This document shows, piece by piece, positions 8,201 through 15,624 of a DNA stretch of 64,000 nucleotides. The notes beneath the pieces were generated by a model. That model saw only the letters and a program-made list of their open reading frames with translations. It had not been told where the DNA came from and made no database searches. Position 1 is the stretch's first letter. The number at the start of each line of letters is the position of its first letter. The position numbers and the translations under genes are program-made. The stretch is from Symbioplanes lichenis. GTDB lineage: Bacteria > Actinomycetota > Actinomycetes > Mycobacteriales > Micromonosporaceae. Location: the NCBI RefSeq assembly GCF_030709675.1, contig NZ_JAUZQD010000001.1, positions 124,001 to 188,000 of the forward strand, in the 5' to 3' direction.

Positions 8201-8387
8201 ATGTCAACAAAACCCCATAGGTTTACTAGGATATGAGATCGCGTTGACGCCGCCCCGGCTTCCGGGGAAGCGTGGGGTCGTGCCGACCGCTGCCCTGGCC
8301 CCCCGGGGAGGCACATCCCACTCAGTGGAAGGCATCTGCGGCGTTGCAGCTCCTCCGCTCCTCCGTCTCCGTGCCAAGGGAGATCCC
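8201..8387 (+). promoter_or_regulatory. Promoter, operator-like inverted repeat and long structured leader of the flavin reductase gene
   Basis: An AT-rich island in GC-rich DNA holds the inverted repeat AAACC-CCATA-GGTTT (8210-8224), followed at once by a -10 box TAGGAT (8227-8232). Transcription from there gives a leader of about 150 bases before the start codon. The leader begins with a possible 4-codon ORF (ATG at 8233, TGA at 8245-8247) and contains a hairpin CCCCGG/CCGGGG (8253-8267) and a second GC-rich palindrome near 8300. The layout resembles an operator plus an attenuating leader; that reading is inference. Confidence 0.5.
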
Positions 8388-8888
8388 ATGACCGACACCA
8401 CCCTCGTGGACGCGCAGCTCTTCCGCTCCCTGCTGCGCCGGCACGCCGCGGCCGTCGTCGTCATCACCGCGCCGGGCGCCCCACCCGTCGGCTTCACGGC
8501 CACGTCGTTCACGTCCGTGTCGCTCGACCCGCCGCTCGTCTCCTTCTGCCTGGCCCACACCGCCTCGGCCTGGCCGACGATCAGCGCCGCGTCGACGATC
8601 GCGGTGCACGTCCTCACCCAGGCGCAGGAGCACGTGGCCCGCACCTTCTCGGCCCGCGGCATCGACCGCTTCGCCGCGCACGGCGCGTGGCACGAGGGCC
8701 CCGACGGCGTACCGCTGCTCGACGGCGTCCTCGCCACCATCGTCTGCCGCGTCGCCCAGCGCGTGGAGGCCGGCGACCACACCATCGTCCTGGCCACGCC
8801 CCTGTCCGGGGACCACCTCGAGGACGCCACGGTGACCCCGCTCGTCTACCACGACGGCAGCTACGCCCATCTGCGCCGCACCGCCTGA
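8388..8888 (+). CDS. Flavin reductase family protein
   Basis: 166 residues, the typical size of the DIM6/NTAB/HpaC flavin reductase group, which reduces FMN or FAD with NAD(P)H and hands it to a monooxygenase or desulfonase. Recognisable parts: the start helix LFRSLLRRHAAAVVVITA, the flavin-binding GFTATSFTSVSLDPPLVSFCL block, and the C-terminal strand block VCRVAQRVEAGDHTIVLATP ending with LVYHDGSY. The ATG has a GGGAG site five bases upstream. The frame extends far upstream in the same phase but without protein-like content. No partner monooxygenase is next to it. Confidence 0.9.
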   Translation: MTDTTLVDAQLFRSLLRRHAAAVVVITAPGAPPVGFTATSFTSVSLDPPLVSFCLAHTASAWPTISAASTIAVHVLTQAQEHVARTFSARGIDRFAAHGAWHEGPDGVPLLDGVLATIVCRVAQRVEAGDHTIVLATPLSGDHLEDATVTPLVYHDGSYAHLRRTA

Positions 8889-8912
8889 CGGCGACCCTGG
8901 CTGTGACGGACC

Positions 8913-8949
8913 TGTGAGTTCTTGAGAGAAATCCAAAAGCTCACAAGAT
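8913..8949 (+). promoter_or_regulatory. Promoter for the small Pro-rich protein gene
   Basis: TTGAGA (8922-8927), 16-base spacer, CAAGAT (8944-8949) makes a plausible -35/-10 pair in a locally AT-rich stretch. An inverted repeat TGTGAG (8913-8918) / CTCACA (8940-8945) spans it and could be a repressor site. Confidence 0.45.
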
Positions 8950-9016
8950 CGCGGATCACAGGCCGATGACACCCCTCGTACGGGCCGGCGGCCGGCCCAC
9001 CGAGGAGGAACTCGTC

Positions 9017-9424
9017 ATGACTTCGATCAGCGCCCTGGGCTCGTCGGGCCCGGGCTGGACCCAGACCTGGGCCTGGACGCCGCAGACCCGTCCGGTCACC
9101 GCCACCGAGCCGGCCGCCGCCGACACCATCCAGGGCACTTCGCAGGCCGCTGACCAGGTCACCGGGCAGGCCCCGCGCACCCGGGACCTGCCGCCGCCCC
9201 CGCCGCCCGGCGGGCCGGACGGCTCCCGCGGTGAGGTCGCCGGGCTGCGCGACTCGTCCAAGCTGAACCAGCTCAGCGGTCTTCTCGACATGAGCGAGGA
9301 CGACGTGACGACCTCCGCCACGAGCGCGACCAAGCTCGTCGAGCTGCTCCAGACCAAAGGCGTCGACCTCGGTCAGCTGCGCACCGTCCTGACCAGCGGC
9401 GACCTGCTCGACGTCCGCGCCTGA
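9017..9424 (+). CDS. Small hypothetical protein with proline-rich linker
   Basis: 135 residues; the ATG is chosen for its GAGGAGG site nine bases upstream. The N-terminal half is Thr/Ala/Pro-rich and likely disordered, with a short hexaproline segment near residue 60. The C-terminal ~60 residues form a compact helical module (STKLVELLQTKGVDLGQLR-type pattern: SATKLVELLQTK, DLGQLRTVL). No signal peptide or membrane helix. Function unknown; the helical end could be a protein-interaction domain. It has its own promoter and stops just before the palindrome controlling the next operon. Confidence 0.65.
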   Translation: MTSISALGSSGPGWTQTWAWTPQTRPVTATEPAAADTIQGTSQAADQVTGQAPRTRDLPPPPPPGGPDGSRGEVAGLRDSSKLNQLSGLLDMSEDDVTTSATSATKLVELLQTKGVDLGQLRTVLTSGDLLDVRA

Positions 9425-9438
9425 CACCGCGGGTCGCC

Positions 9439-9468
9439 GTTTTTATGGTTCACGCGTACCATAAAAAC
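9439..9468 (+). promoter_or_regulatory. 30-bp perfect palindrome with embedded -10 box
   Basis: GTTTTTATGGT (9439-9449) and ACCATAAAAAC (9458-9468) are perfect complements around the 8-base centre TCACGCGT. The right arm touches the hydrolase start codon. TATGGT (9444-9449) has the TANNNT form and would place the transcription start about 12 bases before the ATG, where no ribosome-binding site exists. Both arms are AT-rich, unlike anything nearby, and T-runs are on the wrong side for a terminator. Best reading: a TetR-like operator over the promoter. The regulator is not in this window. Confidence 0.7.
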
Positions 9469-10401
9469 ATGACCGCCGAGCTGAGCCGCTTCCGGACCGA
9501 CGACGACCGGGCCCGTCACCTCGCCGTGCTGCGGGACCTCATCGACCGGCGCTGGCCGGTCGGCCGCACCGAGACCGACGTGCCGACCGGCTTCGGGCGC
9601 ACCCGGGTGTTCCGCAGCGGGCCGGCCGGGAGCACCGCGGCGCCGTTCGTGCTGCTCGCCGGGTCGGGCGGCGGGTCGCTGATGTGGACGCCGCACGTCG
9701 CCGGCCTGGCCCGGGAGCGGCCGGTGCTGGCGCTCGACCTGATCGGCGAGCCGAACCTCTCCACGCAGACCGCGCCGATCAGCACGCCCGCGGACCTGTC
9801 CCGCTGGCTGACCGAGACACTCGACGGGCTCGGCGTCCGGCGGGCGCATCTCGTCGGGTGCTCGTACGGGGGCTGGGTCGCCCTGCTGCACCACTTCGAC
9901 GACCCCGGCCGGGCGGCGTCGATCACGCTGCTCGACGCGGGCGGGTTCGGGCGCGTCACGCGGCGGTTCATGGCGTGGATCATCGTCACCGGGCTGCTCA
10001 TGTTCGCGCCCGCGCCGCTGCGGCACCGCGCCGCCCGGTGGTTCCACAACAGCACCTTGCTCGACGACGCGATCCCGCGACTGGCCAAGGGCACCTTCAC
10101 CTTCCGCCCGCGGCTGCCCAAGGTCACGCCGCTGAGCGACGAGGAGCTGGGCCGGATCCAGGCCCCGGTGCTGGCGATCTTCGGCGAGCGCAGCCAGCTC
10201 TACGACGCCGGGGCCACCGCCGCCCGCGTCCGCGACCGGGTGCCGGACGTCCGGACCGTCGTCGTGCCGGGCGCGGGTCACGACCTCGTCCTGCACAGCC
10301 CGGATCTCGTCGTGGAGCAGACGGTCGCCTTCGCCCGGGCGGTGGAGGAGAGCGAGCGGAATGCGGGAGGCACCGGCGACGTTCCGGAACGCGGGAGGTA
10401 A
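9469..10401 (+). CDS. Alpha/beta hydrolase
   Basis: 310 residues from the ATG directly after the palindrome; an upstream in-frame ATG lies inside the palindrome and is unlikely. The alpha/beta-hydrolase core shows the oxyanion strand [11 protein letters not shown], the nucleophile elbow GCSYGGW (Ser), an Asp candidate in [11 protein letters not shown] and the catalytic His in [10 protein letters not shown]. Between strands 6 and 7 is a hydrophobic cap ([16 protein letters not shown]). Cytoplasmic, esterase or lactonase-like; substrate unknown. Its last codons contain the ribosome-binding site of the L36 gene, so the two are translationally coupled. Confidence 0.88.
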   Translation: MTAELSRFRTDDDRARHLAVLRDLIDRRWPVGRTETDVPTGFGRTRVFRSGPAGSTAAPFVLLAGSGGGSLMWTPHVAGLARERPVLALDLIGEPNLSTQTAPISTPADLSRWLTETLDGLGVRRAHLVGCSYGGWVALLHHFDDPGRAASITLLDAGGFGRVTRRFMAWIIVTGLLMFAPAPLRHRAARWFHNSTLLDDAIPRLAKGTFTFRPRLPKVTPLSDEELGRIQAPVLAIFGERSQLYDAGATAARVRDRVPDVRTVVVPGAGHDLVLHSPDLVVEQTVAFARAVEESERNAGGTGDVPERGR

Positions 10402-10405
10402 CACC

Positions 10406-10528
10406 ATGAAGGTTCGGAACTCGCTCCGGTCGCTGAAGAGCAAGCCCGGCTCGGTCGTGACGCGCCGCCGGGGGCGGATGGTCGTCATCAACCGCAAGAA
10501 TCCGCGGTGGAACGGCCGCCAGGGCTGA
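10406..10528 (+). CDS. rpmJ2: Ribosomal protein L36, zinc-free (C-) paralogue
   Basis: 40 residues: [11 protein letters not shown] at the start and [17 protein letters not shown] in the second half, the size and basic character of bL36. The zinc-ribbon cysteines of the standard protein are absent; the sequence has no Cys at all. Such C- paralogues replace the zinc form in the large ribosomal subunit, and in many bacteria they are made during zinc limitation under Zur control. The ribosome-binding site GGGAGG lies inside the 3' end of the upstream hydrolase gene, seven bases from the ATG. Followed by a strong terminator. Confidence 0.95.
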   Translation: MKVRNSLRSLKSKPGSVVTRRRGRMVVINRKNPRWNGRQG

Positions 10529-10549
10529 GACGCGATACCGTGACATCCA

Positions 10550-10583
10550 ACGCCGGGGACCCGCCGCCACGGGTCTCCGGCGT
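10550..10583 (+). terminator. Terminator after the L36 paralogue
   Basis: A 14-bp stem, ACGCCGGGGACCCG (10550-10563) with CGGGTCTCCGGCGT (10570-10583), one G-U pair, loop CCGCCA, followed by CTCTCGTTC. It closes the hydrolase-L36 unit. Confidence 0.8.
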
Positions 10584-10613
10584 CTCTCGTTCCCGGCCCG
10601 GCACACTGAGATC

Positions 10614-11456
10614 ATGGATCCTCTCGTGCACCCGGTGTCCTCCGCCGACGGCGTCACGCTGACCGTCGAGGAGCGGGGCACTACCGGCGCGGCGGCCTCG
10701 ATCGTCTTCCTGCCGGCGCTGGGCGTGCCGCTCGCGTACTACGACAAGTTCCTCGACGCCTGGGCCGCGCGCGGCCGGCACGTCGTCGGGGTCGAGCTGC
10801 GCGGCATGCCCCGCAGCCCGGTGGCGGACCTGCGCAAGGCCTCCTTCGGGTACGCCCACCTGCTGCGCGAGGATCTGCCCGCCGTCTTCGCGAGCGACGC
10901 GGTGCGCCGGGCCGGCAGCTTCGTCCTCACCGGTCACAGCCTCGGCGGTCAGCTGGCCCTCCTGTCCGGAGCCACCGCGACCACCGAAGGTACGAAGCCC
11001 GCCGCCGTCGTCACGATCGGCACCGGCACCAGTTCGAAGGCCGCGCACGCCACTCCCCTGGCCCGCGTGCGCCGCGCCGCCGGGGTCCGCTTCGTCGGCG
11101 CGGTCACCGGATCGCTGGGCTACTGGCCGGGCCACCGCCTGGGCTTCGCCGGCCGCCAGCCCCGCCTGATGATGGCCGACTGGGGCTACGAGGCGCGGCA
11201 CGGTCGCTACCGGCTGCACGGCGACCGCACCGACTACGAAGCCGCCCTGGCCGCCCTCGAGCTCCCGGCGCTGCTCGTGACGATCGCCGGCGACGCCATG
11301 ATCACCGCCCCGGCCGTCGAGCATCTGGCCCGCCGCCTGCCCGCGCATGTCGATCGGGCCACTGTGGAAGCGACGCCGGACCACTTCCGCTGGGCCCGCC
11401 GCTCCCCCGAACCGGTCATCGCCACCGTCGAATCCTGGCTGGCCGGTAAGGCCTGA
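10614..11456 (+). CDS. Alpha/beta fold hydrolase
   Basis: 280 residues. Core elements: strand IVFLPALGVP, nucleophile elbow TGHSLGGQL (Ser), Asp in TIAGDAMI, and the catalytic His in TPDHFRWAR. It resembles the serine aminopeptidase/lipase-like branch of the fold. Cytoplasmic, no signal peptide. The gene begins at ATG with CACACT six bases upstream, so the transcript may be leaderless. It converges on the next gene with three bases between the stop codons. Substrate unknown. Not closely similar to the hydrolase upstream of L36. Confidence 0.86.
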   Translation: MDPLVHPVSSADGVTLTVEERGTTGAAASIVFLPALGVPLAYYDKFLDAWAARGRHVVGVELRGMPRSPVADLRKASFGYAHLLREDLPAVFASDAVRRAGSFVLTGHSLGGQLALLSGATATTEGTKPAAVVTIGTGTSSKAAHATPLARVRRAAGVRFVGAVTGSLGYWPGHRLGFAGRQPRLMMADWGYEARHGRYRLHGDRTDYEAALAALELPALLVTIAGDAMITAPAVEHLARRLPAHVDRATVEATPDHFRWARRSPEPVIATVESWLAGKA

Positions 11457-11459
11457 CTC

Positions 11460-12881
11460 TCACGACCCCCGGATGACCGACGGCTCCAGCAGCCCTCGCG
11501 CCGCCGCCAGCCCCAGCGCCGTACGCGGCGAATAGGGCACCCGCCACAACCCGCCGTGCGCCGCGCCCACGGTCTCGTCGGTCCACGCCCGCGCCGCCGC
11601 CGGCCGGGGATTGCGCAGCTGATGCACCAGCAGCGCCGCCATCAGCCGGTTGCTGGTCGCTGGTTCGAAGACCTCGACCCCGAACAGATGCGCCCCCGCG
11701 TACGCCGCCGCGAGCAACCTGTTCCGCGTCACCGACCGCGTCCGGGTCGGCGGCGCCACCGCGAACGCGACATCGGTCCCCGCCCGCCGGGCCGCCGTGG
11801 CCCGCCAGCGCTGGATCCGCTTCGCCAGCGCGTAGTTCGGTCCCTGCTGCGGCACGAGACTGTCGGCGATGCCCGGATCGGCGCCCTCCGGATAGTGCGG
11901 GGCCAGCAGCCGCCCGCCCGACACCGCCTGCGCCACCTTGACCCGGGCCGATCGCGCCCGATAACGCGACGCCGCCTCGCCGACAACGGCCCCCGGCACG
12001 GCGAAGGTGTCGGTCGGCGTGGCGAGAAACGCCAGCGCCGTCTCCGGCCGCTCCTCCACCAGCCGTACGCCCAGAGCGTCCACCCCGGCGGACAGCAACG
12101 GATAGGCGGCCCCCGGTGCGTACACGTAATTGCCCAGCACCAGGCGGCCCGGCACTTCCCGCAGCCAGGCGGCCACCTCGGGCAGCCCGCTGAGCAGATC
12201 GATGCCGGCGTCCACTGGAGACGTTCCGGGCGCGATCAATGTCCCCGCGCTGCGCCGGGCCGTGTCGGCGACCCGCTCCCACAGCTCCGGCCGCGGCAGG
12301 TCGACGCCCAGCACCGTGCCGCCCCACGCGAGCACGGCGGGCAGCGGACCGAGCTCGGCCCCCGCGCCCAGCACGACGAGCCGCTGGTCGGACAGATCGA
12401 GCCACTCCGGGTGGGCGGCCACCTCGCGCACCAGCTCCGCGCACGACGCCTCGATCACCCCGCGTGCGATCCACGCATCGAGCTGCCGGTGCAGGGCGTC
12501 ACCCCGCAAGACCTCTTTCCCGTACGGGATGAGCAGCTCGCGCTCCGCCTTCTCCGTCCCCGCGACCGTGAACGTCGCCGGCGGCCGGGCGGGCACCGCG
12601 AACACCTCGGACAGCGGCACGTCCCCGTCGCCCCGCGCGACGACCACCCGCTCGTGGACTGCCGCGAGGCCGGCGCCCGCGGTGGCGTACCCGTCGGTCA
12701 GATCGGCCTCGACCAGCGCCCGGAAGTGCCGCAGATAGCCGGACCGCCAGTTCTGCTCGCGCCCGGCCCGCTCCGCGGCGCCCGGATCGACGGCCTCCAG
12801 CGCGGCGGCGACCACCGCCCGCCCGAAGCTCGTGCTGCTGCGCCGGCCGTCCGGCGTACGGGGAAACGCGACCTCGTCCAC
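11460..12881 (-). CDS. Hypothetical protein with a central Rossmann-like segment
   Basis: 473 residues, GTG start with CATACT six bases upstream and no ribosome-binding site, consistent with a leaderless message. Residues 165-200 (RLVVLGAGAELGPLPAVL then GTVLGVDLPRPELW) look like a glycine-rich nucleotide or SAM-binding strand-loop-helix followed by an acidic strand end, as in dehydrogenases or methyltransferases. The C-terminal half holds TRNRLLAAAYAGAHLFGVEVFEP, suggesting an alpha/beta fold. No catalytic motif is clear and I do not recognise the family. No membrane segments. Confidence 0.65.
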   Translation of the reverse strand: MDEVAFPRTPDGRRSSTSFGRAVVAAALEAVDPGAAERAGREQNWRSGYLRHFRALVEADLTDGYATAGAGLAAVHERVVVARGDGDVPLSEVFAVPARPPATFTVAGTEKAERELLIPYGKEVLRGDALHRQLDAWIARGVIEASCAELVREVAAHPEWLDLSDQRLVVLGAGAELGPLPAVLAWGGTVLGVDLPRPELWERVADTARRSAGTLIAPGTSPVDAGIDLLSGLPEVAAWLREVPGRLVLGNYVYAPGAAYPLLSAGVDALGVRLVEERPETALAFLATPTDTFAVPGAVVGEAASRYRARSARVKVAQAVSGGRLLAPHYPEGADPGIADSLVPQQGPNYALAKRIQRWRATAARRAGTDVAFAVAPPTRTRSVTRNRLLAAAYAGAHLFGVEVFEPATSNRLMAALLVHQLRNPRPAAARAWTDETVGAAHGGLWRVPYSPRTALGLAAARGLLEPSVIRGS

Positions 12882-12959
12882 GCGGCAAGTATGCGGGTAC
12901 CCCCAGCACCACGCGCGACGTCACCCCGCGGCGGACTGCTCGCCGGGCGGCTCCCCTTG

Positions 12960-12996
12960 TCCGCGGGTCAACCGGCTCATCCGCGGGTCAACCGGC
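12960..12996. repeat. Tandem duplication of the 3' end of the PLP-enzyme gene
   Basis: The 17-base sequence starting TCCGCGGGTCAACC occurs twice, at 12960-12976 and 12980-12996, with a 20-base period. The right copy contains the stop codon and last codons of the minus-strand gene; the left copy is a duplicate just downstream of it. Confidence 0.8.
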
Positions 12997-13866
12997 GAAG
13001 GCGGGGTGGCCGAAGAGCCCGGGCAGGCCGCCGGTGTGCACGAACACGACCTTGCCGCCCGGGCGGGCCGCCGTGAGACCGGCCAGCGCCCGGCCCGTGT
13101 ACGTCGGGTCGAGGAACAGGCCCTCGGTGCGCGCCGCGAGTTCGACGGCGGCGCGGGCGGCCGGGGCCAGCGTCGCGTACCCGTCGCCGACCTGGGTGTG
13201 GTCGATCCGCAGCGCCGCGGGGCCGACCGGCCGGCCCATCCCGTCGAGCAGTCCGGCGACCGTCGCGCGGATGTCCGGGACGGCGCCCACGTCGACGCCG
13301 AGCACCCGCTCCGGCCCGAGGGCGGCGACCAGCCCGGCCATCGTCCCGCCCGAGCCGGCGGCGACCACGACGAGGTCGAGGTCCGGGAGCTGGGCGAGCA
13401 GCTCACGGGCACAGTCCACATAGCCCTGCGCCGAGAAGGCCGACGTGCCGCCGAACGGAATGACGTGACCTGGCTGACGGGCCGCCACCTCGGCGACGGG
13501 CTCGGCGCCGGCCCAGACCACGGTGGCGCCGGCGAGCTCGTCGAGGATCAGGTTGCCGCGGGCGGCCGGCGGCGGGTCACCGGCGAGCACGAGCGTGCAG
13601 CCGAGGCCCAGCCGGGCGGCGGCCGCGGCGGTCAGGCGCGCGTGGTTGGACTGCGGCGCACCGGTCGTGACCACCCGCGTGGCGCCGGCCTTGACCGCCT
13701 CGGCGCAGGTGTACTGAAGTTTCCGCACCTTGTTGCCGCCGCCGCCGAGACCGGTGAGGTCGTCACGCTTGAGCCACAGCTCGTCGAGCCGCAGCTCCGC
13801 CGCGAGGCGCAGCGCCGGCTCGAGTGGGGTCGGCCACGTGGCCAGGGGGATCGGCCTGATCGTCAC
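12988..13866 (-). CDS. PLP-dependent D-cysteine desulfhydrase / ACC deaminase family protein
   Basis: 292 residues from a GTG start. PLP fold-type II features: a Ser/Lys block KRDDLTGLGGGGNKVRKLQY, whose NK lysine would bind PLP; the SNHARLTAAAAARLG block; and the phosphate-binding glycine loop AAGSGGTMAGL. The family covers D-cysteine desulfhydrase (releases H2S, pyruvate and ammonia) and 1-aminocyclopropane-1-carboxylate deaminase. The sequence alone does not separate them, though overall layout leans to the desulfhydrase side. It diverges from the HAD gene across only 25 bases and seems leaderless (TATGCT eight bases before GTG). Confidence 0.86.
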   Translation of the reverse strand: MTIRPIPLATWPTPLEPALRLAAELRLDELWLKRDDLTGLGGGGNKVRKLQYTCAEAVKAGATRVVTTGAPQSNHARLTAAAAARLGLGCTLVLAGDPPPAARGNLILDELAGATVVWAGAEPVAEVAARQPGHVIPFGGTSAFSAQGYVDCARELLAQLPDLDLVVVAAGSGGTMAGLVAALGPERVLGVDVGAVPDIRATVAGLLDGMGRPVGPAALRIDHTQVGDGYATLAPAARAAVELAARTEGLFLDPTYTGRALAGLTAARPGGKVVFVHTGGLPGLFGHPAFAG

Positions 13867-13874
13867 GACTGCCG

Positions 13875-13884
13875 AGCATAGGAT
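13875..13884. promoter_or_regulatory. Overlapping divergent -10 boxes
   Basis: TAGGAT on the plus strand (13879-13884) is seven bases from the HAD gene's GTG. TATGCT on the minus strand (plus-strand AGCATA, 13875-13880) is eight bases from the PLP-enzyme gene's GTG. The two hexamers share two base pairs. Both transcripts would be leaderless. Confidence 0.6.
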
Positions 13885-13891
13885 CCCGCCC

Positions 13892-14569
13892 GTGGAAGCG
13901 CTCGCGGTGCTGCTCGATCTGGACGGGACGCTCGTCGACCACGACGCGGCCGCCGACGCCGGGCTGCGGGCCTGGCTGCCGACGCTCGGGCTCGCCGCGA
14001 CGGACGAGGCGGTCGCCCGCTGGTCGGAGTTGCAGGAGCCGCACCTCGCGGCGTGGCGGGCGGGCCGGGTCACGTACGCGGAACAGCGCCGGCGCCGGCT
14101 CCGCGACTTCCTCGGCGTCTCCGGCACCGACGCCGAGCTCGACGCCGTCTTCGCCGGTTACCTGCGTCACTACGAGGCGGCCTGGTCCGCGTACGACGAC
14201 GTGGTCCCGGCCCTGACCGCCCTCGCCGCCGCCGGCGTGCCGGCCGCCGTGCTCACCAACGGCTCGAAGGATCAACAGCGCAAGAAGCTCGAGCGTACGG
14301 GCATCGCCGCCCTCCTCGGACCGGTCTTCACCGTCGACGACCTCGGCGTCGCCAAGCCGGACCCCGAAGCCTTCCGCCGCGCGTGCGACCGCTGGGGCCG
14401 CCCGGTGAACCGCGTCGTGAGCGTCGGCGACAACCACGCCCTCGACGTCCTCGCCGCCCGCGAAGCCGGCCTGCACGCCATCCACCTCGACCGCCTCGCC
14501 CGCGGCCCGCACGACGAGCAGCACCGCATCACCACTCTGCGTGACCTTCCGCTGCCCCGCCCACGCTGA
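13892..14569 (+). CDS. HAD-superfamily hydrolase (phosphatase)
   Basis: 225 residues, GTG start. HAD motif I DLDGTLVD (nucleophile and acid Asp), motif II TNG (VLTNGSKDQQ), motif III Lys in GVAKPDPEAF, motif IV GDNHALDVLAAREAG. A helical cap sits between motifs I and II, as in subclass C1 phosphatases of the phosphoglycolate phosphatase / YjjG type. It likely dephosphorylates a small metabolite. It is divergent from the PLP enzyme and probably shares a bidirectional promoter with it. Confidence 0.92.
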   Translation: MEALAVLLDLDGTLVDHDAAADAGLRAWLPTLGLAATDEAVARWSELQEPHLAAWRAGRVTYAEQRRRRLRDFLGVSGTDAELDAVFAGYLRHYEAAWSAYDDVVPALTALAAAGVPAAVLTNGSKDQQRKKLERTGIAALLGPVFTVDDLGVAKPDPEAFRRACDRWGRPVNRVVSVGDNHALDVLAAREAGLHAIHLDRLARGPHDEQHRITTLRDLPLPRPR

Positions 14570-14593
14570 CTACATTGCCGCCGCCGGGGAGCG

Positions 14594-15529
14594 TCAGCGG
14601 GCGACGTTGTCGGTGGCGGTCGTGAGGGTGGCGAGGTCGGCGCGGGTCGCCAGGTTTTCGCAGTCGCCCGGGACCGTGACGGCCCAGGCACCCGCGGCGA
14701 TCGCGGTGGTCAGGCGTTGGCGGGGGGTTGCGCCCGCGAGACGGTCGGCCAGGTAGCCGGCGACGAAGGCGTCGCCCGCGCCGACCGGGTCGACGACGGT
14801 CACGGGGAGGGCGGCGACGGTGTGGGGTTCGCCGTCGATGAGGGCGGTGCAGCCGTGGGCGCCGTCCTTGACGATCACTTCGCGGGGGCCGATGGCGGCG
14901 AGGGCGGACGTGGGCGACCCTTCGACGACGAGGGCGGCCTCGTCGGGGCCAGCGAAGACGATGTCGGCGCGGGCGGCGAGGTCGCGGAGGACGGGGGCGG
15001 CATCGAAGCGGGACCAGAGCTTGGCGCGGTAGTTGAAGTCGAACGAGACGGGGACGCCGGCGTCGCGGGCCGTCTCGACCGCCTGGAAGACGGTCGCGCG
15101 GGCGGTGGCGCTCAGGGCCGGGGTGATGCCGGTGACGTGGAGGAGGGCTGCCGTCCGTACGAGATCGGGGGGAATGTCGGCCGGGGACAGCCGGGAGCCG
15201 GCGCTGCCCGCCCGGTGGTAGTCGACGTGGAGCAGGCCGGCGGTGCGCCGGTGCTTGACCATCAGGCCGGTGAAGGCGGTGTCGCGCAGGACCACCGCGT
15301 CGACCCCCTCGGCCCGCAGCCGGTACTCGATGAGGTCGCCGGTCGCGTCCGGGCCCGCCCGCCCGATCCACGTGGCCGGGCCGCCGAGGCGGGCCACGCC
15401 GACGGCGACGTTGCTCTCCGTGCCGCCGATGCCGAAGGTGACCGCGCGGGCGTGCTCGAGGCGCCCGATCCCGTCGGCACCGACCAGACCCATCGTCTCG
15501 CCGAACGTCAGCAGGCCTCCGGACGTCAT
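14594..15529 (-). CDS. PfkB-family sugar kinase (2-keto-3-deoxygluconate kinase-like)
   Basis: 311 residues. PfkB signatures: N-terminal substrate-binding GIGGTESNVAVGVARLG, and the C-terminal signature DPVGAGDAFVAGYL, whose Asp is the catalytic base and whose glycines form the anion hole. An Arg-Thr-Ala segment (KHRRTAGLLHVDYHRAGSA) in the lid region and the overall pattern resemble KDG/fructose kinases. It phosphorylates a sugar or sugar acid with ATP. The ATG has an AAAGGGG site. No neighbouring catabolic genes define the substrate. Confidence 0.9.
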   Translation of the reverse strand: MTSGGLLTFGETMGLVGADGIGRLEHARAVTFGIGGTESNVAVGVARLGGPATWIGRAGPDATGDLIEYRLRAEGVDAVVLRDTAFTGLMVKHRRTAGLLHVDYHRAGSAGSRLSPADIPPDLVRTAALLHVTGITPALSATARATVFQAVETARDAGVPVSFDFNYRAKLWSRFDAAPVLRDLAARADIVFAGPDEAALVVEGSPTSALAAIGPREVIVKDGAHGCTALIDGEPHTVAALPVTVVDPVGAGDAFVAGYLADRLAGATPRQRLTTAIAAGAWAVTVPGDCENLATRADLATLTTATDNVAR

Positions 15530-15624
15530 GCCCGCCCCTTTCCTCGGTGGGCGTTCAGCATCCCCTCATCCCCCCGTCCGAGGCCAGCGGTGCGCCGTCC
15601 GCCCGGCATCGCTACGGTGGTCGC

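Noticed and set aside
8041..8316. Minus-strand frame with a Cys-rich end, considered as a poly-cysteine attenuator leader
   Set aside because: No ribosome-binding site or leaderless promoter at its start, and the gene it would lead into is a distant winged-helix regulator, not a sulfur gene.
7755..8387. N-terminal extension of the flavin reductase frame
   Set aside because: In phase but without protein-like composition; the family length and the GGGAG site both fix the start at 8388.
9445..9468. Upstream ATG for the alpha/beta hydrolase
   Set aside because: It lies inside the palindrome that contains the -10 box, so it would precede the transcription start.
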